The notes under the pieces: model-generated
Told to the model about the DNA's origin: nothing
Seen by the model: the letters and a program-made list of their open reading frames with translations, nothing else
Database searches by the model: none
In this document: in pieces, positions 1 to 4,675 of the stretch
Layout of the letters: each line of letters opens with the position of its first letter
How positions within the stretch are numbered: position 1 is the stretch's first letter
Source of the DNA: an uncultured Vogesella sp.
GTDB taxonomy: Bacteria; Pseudomonadota; Gammaproteobacteria; Burkholderiales; Chromobacteriaceae
Length of the DNA: 7,462 nucleotides
Direction of reading: 5' to 3'
Assembly (NCBI GenBank): GCA_946479405.1
Contig: CAMLGD010000167.1
Location: 1 to 7,462, forward strand
Made by a program: the position numbers and the translations under genes

Positions 1-367
1 GCGCCAGCATCGCCTGCGCCATGAAGACGCCACCAAAGCTGGTGGGCACTGTCAGCCGCAGACTGCCGGCGATGTCCTCGCGCAGCTCCGCCAGCGCCTG
101 CCGCGCCGCCTGCACCCGCTGCAGCCAGTCACGGCAGTGCGACAGGTACAGCTCGCCGGCCTCGGTCAACAGCAGGCGGCGGGTAGTGCGGTACAGCAGC
201 TGGGCGCCCAGCGCCGCCTCCAGCTGACGCAGCTGCTTGCTGAGCAGCGATTTGGACACCTGCAGGCTGTCGGCGGCAGCGGTAAAGCTGCCCTGCTCCA
301 CCACCGCCACGAAGGCCATCGCCCACTGTAGTTGCTGCGCCTCGCTGGCCAGATCAATTGTTTTCAT
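1..367 (-). CDS. LysR-family transcriptional regulator, N-terminal part (truncated by window edge)
   Basis: This is the first 122 residues of a LysR-type regulator that continues past the left edge; the family is usually about 300 residues. The winged helix-turn-helix is clear at residues 17-75: FVAVVEQGSFTAAA, then the recognition region VSKSLLSKQLRQLEAALG, then the wing with LLYRTTRRLLLTEAG. A linker helix follows (about 76-98), and then SLRLTVPTSFG, where the effector-binding domain begins. The start is the ATG at 367. It has no clear Shine-Dalgarno, but the next Met (residue 17) would remove the first helix of the DNA-binding domain. The gene is divergent from the SDR gene at 463, the classic arrangement in which a LysR protein controls its neighbour and itself. 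By family knowledge it would bind the shared intergenic region and respond to a small-molecule co-inducer. The ligand cannot be inferred because that domain is missing. Confidence 0.93.
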   Translation of the reverse strand, partial: MKTIDLASEAQQLQWAMAFVAVVEQGSFTAAADSLQVSKSLLSKQLRQLEAALGAQLLYRTTRRLLLTEAGELYLSHCRDWLQRVQAARQALAELREDIAGSLRLTVPTSFGGVFMAQAMLA

Positions 368-462
368 CAGGTTGACAGTTTATTCACCATTAGCCCGATT
401 ATCGCGGCAAAAAGTCTGGATAGCATTAGCCTTGTGAACAAACCAACAGCAAGGAGCAAGTG
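368..462. promoter_or_regulatory. Divergent LysR/SDR control region
   Basis: This 95-base, relatively AT-rich gap separates the two divergent genes. On the plus strand a perfect TTGACA lies at 372-377. The best -10 match downstream is GATTAT at 397-402 (19-base spacer), so the SDR promoter looks suboptimal, as is common for activator-dependent promoters. On the minus strand GATAAT at 403-398 could serve the regulator gene, with only a poor -35 (ATGCTA, 426-421). The octamer CATTAGCC occurs twice, at 388-395 and 424-431, with start points 36 bases apart. LysR proteins usually contact sites across such a region, but I do not see a textbook T-N11-A palindrome. The hexamers are seen; the promoter and operator roles are inferred. 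Confidence 0.45.
451..456 (+). promoter_or_regulatory. Shine-Dalgarno AAGGAG that decides the SDR start
   Basis: GTG at 460 and ATG at 463 are adjacent in-frame start candidates. AAGGAG ends 6 bases before the ATG but only 3 before the GTG, so ATG at 463 is preferred. Confidence 0.75.
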
Positions 463-1062
463 ATGCGTATCCTGATCATCGGTGCCAACGGCACCATCGG
501 CCGTGCGGTAAGCGCCGAACTGCAAGCCCGCCACGAGATCATCACCGCCGGCCGCAATAGCGGCGATCTGCGAGTGAACATGGCCGATCTGGCCAGCGTG
601 CAGGCGATGTATGCCGCCGCCGGCAAGCTGGATGCGGTGGTGAGCGCCGCCGGTAACGTGCATTTTGGTGCGCTGGCCGAATTCACCCCCGCGCAGTATC
701 AGATCGGCCTGCAGGACAAGCTGCTGGGCCAGGTCAATCTGGTGCTGGCTGGCCAGCATCTGCTCAACGATGGCGGCAGTTTCACCCTCACCAGCGGCAT
801 TCTGAGCGAGGAGCCCATCGTGTACGGCAGTGGTGCCAGCATGGCCAATGCCGCGCTGGAAGGCTTCGTGCGCAGCGCCGCCATCGAGCTGCCGCGCGGG
901 CTGCGCATCAATGTGGTCAGCCCGACGGTGCTGGCCGAATCGCTGCCCAGCTACGGCCCGTATTTCCGCGGCTTTGAAGCGGCGCCGGCGGCGCGGGTGG
1001 CGCTGGCCTACAGCAAGAGCGTGGAAGGCGCCAACAGCGGCAAGGTGTACAAGGTGCAGTAA
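463..1062 (+). CDS. Small SDR-family (short-chain dehydrogenase-like) NAD(P)-binding protein, 199 aa
   Basis: This is a compact Rossmann-fold protein of the short-chain dehydrogenase/reductase type. The N-terminal strand plus glycine-rich loop ILIIGANGTIG (residues 3-13) binds the dinucleotide. AGR at about 29-31, after the second strand, suggests an NADP preference (inference). DAVVSAAGNVHFG carries the SAAG equivalent of the family NNAG motif, and SFTLTSGILS carries the usual catalytic Ser region. The C-terminal part, GLRINVVSPTVLAES, matches the SDR 'R-x-N-x-V-x-P-G' segment. At 199 residues it is shorter than classical SDRs (about 250). After the Ser region the sequence reads IVYGSGASMANAALEGF, so the Lys expected four residues after the Tyr is an Ala. 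It therefore does not show the Tyr-x3-Lys pair of classical members. I recall a group of about 200-residue SDR-like proteins with the same feature. The substrate is unknown. The divergent LysR gene is its likely regulator. It stands alone, with a 113-base gap before the next gene. Confidence 0.85.
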   Translation: MRILIIGANGTIGRAVSAELQARHEIITAGRNSGDLRVNMADLASVQAMYAAAGKLDAVVSAAGNVHFGALAEFTPAQYQIGLQDKLLGQVNLVLAGQHLLNDGGSFTLTSGILSEEPIVYGSGASMANAALEGFVRSAAIELPRGLRINVVSPTVLAESLPSYGPYFRGFEAAPAARVALAYSKSVEGANSGKVYKVQ

Positions 1063-1076
1063 GTCACAACTCGCCG

Positions 1077-1118
1077 GCCGTCTGCCCGCCATCCGGCAGC
1101 AGACGGCGGCGGATGGCG
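1077..1118 (+). other. Two interlocking, mutually exclusive inverted repeats in the SDR-protease gap
   Basis: Arm A is GCCGTCTGC at 1077-1085, with a perfect partner GCAGACGGC at 1099-1107. Arm B is CGCCATCC at 1087-1094, with a perfect partner GGATGGCG at 1111-1118. The order A-B-A'-B' means both hairpins cannot form as simple stems together. The A hairpin can also pair CCG/CGG inside its loop. No T-run follows either stem, so neither is a standard intrinsic terminator. The region lies after the SDR stop and 57 bases before the protease start. It could be a 3' end structure of the SDR mRNA or a switchable leader of the protease gene. The repeats are directly visible; the role is unknown. Confidence 0.5.
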
Positions 1119-1164
1119 CTACCATCAAGACATGGCTGCCGAGTACCTGCTCGCCATTTCAGCC

Positions 1165-1170
1165 AAGGAG
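1165..1170 (+). promoter_or_regulatory. Shine-Dalgarno AAGGAG that decides the ClpP-like start
   Basis: This perfect AAGGAG sits 5 bases before the ATG at 1176. It favours that start over a possible in-frame ATG at 1113, which would add 21 residues, falls inside the inverted repeats and has no such site. Confidence 0.8.
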
Positions 1171-1175
1171 CCGCC

Positions 1176-1835
1176 ATGTCCCGCCATAGCCTTAGCAACC
1201 TGCCGCGCCAGCACGATGACGATGACGACGACGAGGAAACCGTCCCGCGTTTTCGCCGCTACGAAGCCCAGGGCACGGTACGGCAGATTTCGTTTTACCT
1301 GTCCGGTGAGATCGGCGATCCGATTCACTACACCGACCTGCTGTACACCCTGCGCAGCGCCAATAATACCGACGTGATCTTCCTGCATCTGAACACCCCG
1401 GGCGGCAATTTCGATACCGGGCTGCAGATCATCAACAACATCGCTGCCAGCCCGGCACATGTGATCACCATTCTGGAGGCACGCGCCTATTCCATGGGGG
1501 CGTTGCTGTTTCTGGCCGGCGACGAGCTGATCCTGCACGATACCTGCCAGCTGATGTTCCACAACTATTCGTCGGCTTCCATCGGCAAGGGCAACGAGCA
1601 GCAGGCGCAGGTGCTGGCCAGCAGCAAGTGGTTCGACAAGGTGATGCGCCACGTCTGCAAACCGTTCCTGGCGGACGAGGAGCTGGAACGCATCTTCAAG
1701 GGCGAGGATATCTGGATGGACAGCGACGAGATCCGCCGCCGCCTGCATCGCATCCAGAAGGGAGAACCCAGCACCACGCCACGCAAGAGCAAGGCCAAGG
1801 TGGAGCCGGGGCTAGAGAAGAAAACCCGCAAGTAA
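1176..1835 (+). CDS. ClpP-like serine peptidase (S14 / ClpP-crotonase fold), 219 aa
   Basis: This is a cytoplasmic-type serine peptidase related to ClpP, with no signal peptide or membrane segment. Its features match the family in order: the strand ISFYLSGEI (about residues 38-46), the oxyanion-hole motif HLNTPGGNFDTG (71-82, compare NSPGG in ClpP), the nucleophile Ser106 in RAYSMGALLFLAGD, and the catalytic His129 in CQLMFHNYS. A candidate third residue is Asp178 in KGEDIWMDSDEI, where related ClpP-like proteins carry the acid before the final helix. The triad therefore looks intact and activity is expected. It differs from housekeeping ClpP in two ways: an acidic N-terminus (six Asp then two Glu, residues 14-21) in place of a normal propeptide/axial loop, and a lysine-rich tail from about residue 195. 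It has no Clp ATPase gene beside it, unlike the usual clpP-clpX pair, so it is probably an accessory paralogue or ATPase-independent protease. It converges on the CHAD gene with only 25 bases between their stops. Substrates are unknown. Confidence 0.85.
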   Translation: MSRHSLSNLPRQHDDDDDDEETVPRFRRYEAQGTVRQISFYLSGEIGDPIHYTDLLYTLRSANNTDVIFLHLNTPGGNFDTGLQIINNIAASPAHVITILEARAYSMGALLFLAGDELILHDTCQLMFHNYSSASIGKGNEQQAQVLASSKWFDKVMRHVCKPFLADEELERIFKGEDIWMDSDEIRRRLHRIQKGEPSTTPRKSKAKVEPGLEKKTRK

Positions 1836-1860
1836 CAGCGGGCAAAGGTTGGCCGCAACG

Positions 1861-2619
1861 CTAGCCCGGCAAGCCCAGCTGCTGCCGCAGTACGGCGGGC
1901 AACGGCACCGCGTCGCGCTGAATGCTGGCCAGTAGCAGCTGCCGGTCGCGCAGCTCACCCAGTTGCTGTTGATCAGCCCGCGCACGCACAGCTCGCCGCT
2001 GCCAGCGCTTGCCCAGCAAATCCTCACAGACATCGACCTGGTAGCGCAGCCGCTTGGCCTGCAGCCGCAGGGCATGCACGCGCCCGGTGCTGTCCGGCCG
2101 CTGCCGCCACTGGCGGCGGGCATGCCGGTAGCGGCGGCGGCTGTCGCGCAGTGCCTGTCGCACCCGCCGCTGCAAACGGCCCGGCTTGGTGCGCAGCAGT
2201 GGCAGGCAGACGTGTTCTATTGCCACCAGCAGCATGTCCAGTTCGCCCTGCCGCTGTGCCAGTTGCAGCTTACCGGCACCGATGGCAAACGCCTCATGCC
2301 GGCGCCAAGCGGCAAAGCGCGCGCTATCCGCCCGTTCCGCCAACTGTTGCAGTTGCTGCAGGCGCACCTCGCGGTCGCGCCAGTCATTGCTGGCCCGGGT
2401 GAAGGCGGCCAACTGCCGCGCCAAGGCACGCAGCGGCCGGCCTTGCGGCAATGCCTGCAGCACCCGCAGCAGGCTGCGCAGCTGGCGCAGGCCAATACGC
2501 AGCGCATGCAGCGCCTCTTTCGCGGCGCTTTCGGCCAGCTGCGGCAGAGTGTGGCGGATGTGCGCCAGCAGCAGACGCAGGCGCTGCCGCAACACGCGAC
2601 GAGGCGAAACAGGCTTCAT
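1861..2619 (-). CDS. Stand-alone CHAD-domain protein (putative polyphosphate-binding), 252 aa
   Basis: CHAD is an all-helical domain with conserved histidines and many basic residues. Studies of the family show binding to inorganic polyphosphate and targeting to polyphosphate granules. The first repeat motif is at residues 38-51, HALRIGLRQLRSLL (His38, Arg41, Arg45). The second is at 182-196, HALRLQAKRLRYQVD (His182, Arg185, Lys189, Arg190, Arg192). They are followed by the typical QQLGELRDRQ segment near 218-227. The protein is extremely rich in Arg, Leu and Gln, consistent with a positively charged helical bundle. No CYTH/triphosphatase domain precedes it, unlike ygiF-type fusions, so it is probably a binding rather than a catalytic protein. 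ATG at 2619 is chosen because GGAG (2628-2625) lies 5 bases upstream; a GTG at 2643 would add eight residues without that support. It lies 39 bases after the stop of the DUF3857 gene on the same strand, so co-transcription is likely. The polyphosphate role here is inferred from the family. Confidence 0.85.
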   Translation of the reverse strand: MKPVSPRRVLRQRLRLLLAHIRHTLPQLAESAAKEALHALRIGLRQLRSLLRVLQALPQGRPLRALARQLAAFTRASNDWRDREVRLQQLQQLAERADSARFAAWRRHEAFAIGAGKLQLAQRQGELDMLLVAIEHVCLPLLRTKPGRLQRRVRQALRDSRRRYRHARRQWRQRPDSTGRVHALRLQAKRLRYQVDVCEDLLGKRWQRRAVRARADQQQLGELRDRQLLLASIQRDAVPLPAVLRQQLGLPG

Positions 2620-2637
2620 GACGGCTCCAGAACGGCG

Positions 2638-2654
2638 CGCCACGGGCAGTGGCG
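2638..2654 (-). other. Small intercistronic hairpin between the DUF3857 and CHAD genes
   Basis: CGCCAC (2638-2643) and GTGGCG (2649-2654) form a perfect 6-bp stem with a 5-base loop. It lies just after the upstream stop codon and 9 bases before the CHAD Shine-Dalgarno. There is no T-run, so it is not a terminator. It could mark an mRNA processing or stability boundary, or be chance. Confidence 0.25.
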
Positions 2655-2658
2655 GCGT

Positions 2659-4515
2659 TTACTTGTATAGCAGCAGCTGTGCCTGTGCGTCACACTCTTC
2701 CAACTGATCCAGCATCTGCTTGAAATCTGCGCTGGCCAGCTCGTCGCGGCCAACCCAGTTCACCTTGCGCTGCAGCTCGTAGCGCAGGCCGATGCCGTCG
2801 GCCACCGTCACCGGAGCGATGGCGTAGTCCAGCCAGCGCGACTGCACCCGACAGCTGGGCGCGGCCAGCAGCGGTTTGACACCGTGCAGACGAGTCACCC
2901 CGCTGTAGCCGCCGGCCTCCAGAAAGTAATCGCTGACGCCAGCCTGCGAGTAGTAATCGCGCAGCGCTTCCACCCGGTCGCTAAGCAGGCGCAGATCGGC
3001 CAGCCGGTACGGCCCCAGCGGACGGGTGACGTTGCTGACGGTGGCCTGCGCCGTAACGGTGTACGGGCTGCTGACCAGCCGCTGCGCACTGCCGCGCTCC
3101 ACGCTCAAGCTGCGCAGGTTCATGTCGCGGAACAGGAAGTAATCGCGCACCAGCGAAGAATCGGCATCCGAGCGGTTGCTGCTCAGCTCATCCTCGAACA
3201 GCTCGCGCACCTGCTGGCCATGCAGCACATTGCTGCCACGCATGCGCCAGCGCGTGTCCGCCAGCCGGGTGAAGTCCTGCACCTGCTCTTCGAAACGGGC
3301 CGCCGGCAGGTTGGCCGCAATCTGCTCCGGGCTGACCTCGCCCTCCGGGGCAAACACGAAGGCCACCCGGTCCTGCAGACCGTTGGGGACGCTGCCCAGC
3401 GCATTGATCTTGCGGGTCGGATCCAGCCAGTAGCTGTCGGTCCCGACTTTCAGCCGCACGATGGCGTGATTGAAATACCCCAGCGTCGCCAGCAACGGCG
3501 GGCGGTTGTCCCAGTCGCTGCGCACAAAGGCCACGCTGGCATTCTGCCCGGCGGCCCGCAGCATGGCCGCCAGTGTCAGTGCCATATCCTTGCAGTCACC
3601 AAAGCCGCGCTGTTCGATCTGCGCCAGCGTAAACGGCACCGAGCCGTTTTCCGACATGCGCCAGTCGCCCATGTAGCGGATGCGGTCGTTGACGTCTTCC
3701 AGCAGCTGCGCCACCTGTTGCTGCCAGGGTTGACCGAAGGCTGCCTTGACGGCGCGCTGCGCCCGTGGCGGCAGCGGTGCGGCCAACAGCCGGCTGATGG
3801 CCTGCGCCACCGGCCGTTCCGCCACGCGCGCATCCGCCACGGTGCTGATGTCCAGTTGCGCCTGACGGCGCAGCTTGAGGCGGCGACTGCCTTCGGTAGT
3901 CGCCAGGTATAGCGGCGCGCGCAGCTGTACCTGCAGCTGGTGACTATCGCCGCTGGCCGCCACCTCGACTTGTTGCTGCGGGTCATCCAGCTTCCAGAAC
4001 AGCGGCTGTGCCGAGCTGACGCGATACTCCAGCCGGTCGTAACGCATGTCGTCGCTGCCGAGCACCAGCCGCTTGGCCAGCATGGCAAACGGTTTGACCA
4101 CCGGCGAGATACGGCGGTAGTGCAGCACCAGCTTGCTGCCCACCCGGACTTCCGGAAAAGCCAGCTTCAGGAACTGGTAGCCGTCGAAGCCGTTCTCGCC
4201 CGGCGCGGTGCCCTGCTGCCGGTCACGCGCCGTCACCGCGATCCGCTGGCCATCCGGCTGCAACGTGTAGGCGGCGGTGACCTCCAGCCGGTCTTCCGCT
4301 TCCGACCACAACGTCTGGGTACCGTTATCGTCGCGCCCGGCCTCGCGCAGTACGGTAATACGCTGTTCGATCTGGCAATCGCTGCCGCTGTTGATGTCCC
4401 AGCGACAGGACTCGCTGCGTTCCAGCGCGGCCGGCGCCTCGTCCGGTGCGCGCATGGCCGCCATGGCAGGCAGGCTGGCGCCGGCCAGCAGGCAGGTGGC
4501 AAGCAGGTATTTCAT
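2659..4515 (-). CDS. Exported DUF3857 / transglutaminase-like protein, 618 aa
   Basis: The start at 4515 gives a clean Sec signal peptide: MKYLL, a hydrophobic core, then a LPAMAA cleavage region near residue 20. The mature protein should be periplasmic or secreted. Residues of about 35-235 resemble DUF3857, a beta-rich domain found ahead of transglutaminase cores in Bacteroidetes and Proteobacteria. The transglutaminase-like core follows (about 255-375) with a full Cys-His-Asp triad: Cys308 in RGFGDCKDMA, His350 in GYFNHAIV and Asp365 in SYWLDPT. About 240 further residues form a beta-rich C-terminal region, typical of the family's overall length. Such a triad could support protein crosslinking, amidase or peptidase chemistry, but the reaction of DUF3857 proteins is not established. 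An upstream extension to 4617 is possible on paper, but it would bury the signal peptide behind 34 residues that look like leader DNA. A GAGG lies at 4530-4527, a rather long 11 bases from the ATG. It probably heads an operon with the CHAD gene. Confidence 0.85.
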   Translation of the reverse strand: MKYLLATCLLAGASLPAMAAMRAPDEAPAALERSESCRWDINSGSDCQIEQRITVLREAGRDDNGTQTLWSEAEDRLEVTAAYTLQPDGQRIAVTARDRQQGTAPGENGFDGYQFLKLAFPEVRVGSKLVLHYRRISPVVKPFAMLAKRLVLGSDDMRYDRLEYRVSSAQPLFWKLDDPQQQVEVAASGDSHQLQVQLRAPLYLATTEGSRRLKLRRQAQLDISTVADARVAERPVAQAISRLLAAPLPPRAQRAVKAAFGQPWQQQVAQLLEDVNDRIRYMGDWRMSENGSVPFTLAQIEQRGFGDCKDMALTLAAMLRAAGQNASVAFVRSDWDNRPPLLATLGYFNHAIVRLKVGTDSYWLDPTRKINALGSVPNGLQDRVAFVFAPEGEVSPEQIAANLPAARFEEQVQDFTRLADTRWRMRGSNVLHGQQVRELFEDELSSNRSDADSSLVRDYFLFRDMNLRSLSVERGSAQRLVSSPYTVTAQATVSNVTRPLGPYRLADLRLLSDRVEALRDYYSQAGVSDYFLEAGGYSGVTRLHGVKPLLAAPSCRVQSRWLDYAIAPVTVADGIGLRYELQRKVNWVGRDELASADFKQMLDQLEECDAQAQLLLYK

Positions 4516-4641
4516 CGCCCAAGTATCCTCACAATAAACCGGCAGATGGCACCGGCCAGTCGGCAATATATACCAATACCATATCAATGATTGCGCAACT
4601 TCGTCCCCGCATGGCACGCGGCACGCCGGTCACCCGACAAG
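4516..4641 (-). promoter_or_regulatory. Probable promoter/leader of the DUF3857-CHAD operon
   Basis: The 126 bases between the rnr terminator and the ATG at 4515 contain an AT-rich patch. Read on the minus strand it gives TGGTATATATTG: a TATATA at 4572-4567 (or TATATT at 4570-4565) preceded by TG-G, which fits an extended -10 element. The nearest -35-like hexamer is TTGCGC at 4598-4593, about 20 bases away and therefore weak. Because a strong terminator separates this region from rnr, the operon probably needs its own promoter. The assignment is tentative. Confidence 0.35.
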
Positions 4642-4670
4642 AAAAAACCGCAGCTCGGGGCTGCGGTTTT
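4642..4670 (-). terminator. Rho-independent terminator of rnr
   Basis: The strand is minus, so read right to left. CCGCAGC (4648-4654) pairs perfectly with GCTGCGG (4660-4666) around a 5-base loop, and flanking A/T runs extend the stem by four pairs. On the minus strand the stem is followed by six T (4647-4642). It begins 5 bases past the rnr stop codon. The opposite strand has only TTTT then GGGG, so plus-strand termination would be weaker. Confidence 0.92.
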
Positions 4671-4675
4671 GGGGC

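Noticed and set aside
1077..1118. H-type pseudoknot formed by both complementary pairs at once
   Set aside because: Connecting loops of 1 and 3 bases look too short to span stems of 8 and 9 bp at full length; alternative hairpins are more plausible.
367..1128. 253-codon open frame on the minus strand opposite the SDR gene
   Set aside because: It is antisense to a gene with a clear Rossmann motif and strong ribosome-binding site, and has no recognisable protein features.
1825..1842. CCCGC/GCGGG hairpin spanning the ClpP-like stop codon as a terminator
   Set aside because: The stem is only 5 bp with an 8-base loop and no T-run; no convincing terminator is seen between the two convergent genes.
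2884..3912. 342-codon open frame on the plus strand opposite the DUF3857 gene
   Set aside because: It is a complementary-strand shadow with no domain, no Shine-Dalgarno and a composition typical of reverse-complement frames; the minus-strand gene has a signal peptide and a catalytic triad.
4516..4617. N-terminal extension of the DUF3857 protein to 4617
   Set aside because: It would place 34 residues, including promoter-like AT-rich DNA, ahead of a clean Sec signal peptide beginning at 4515.
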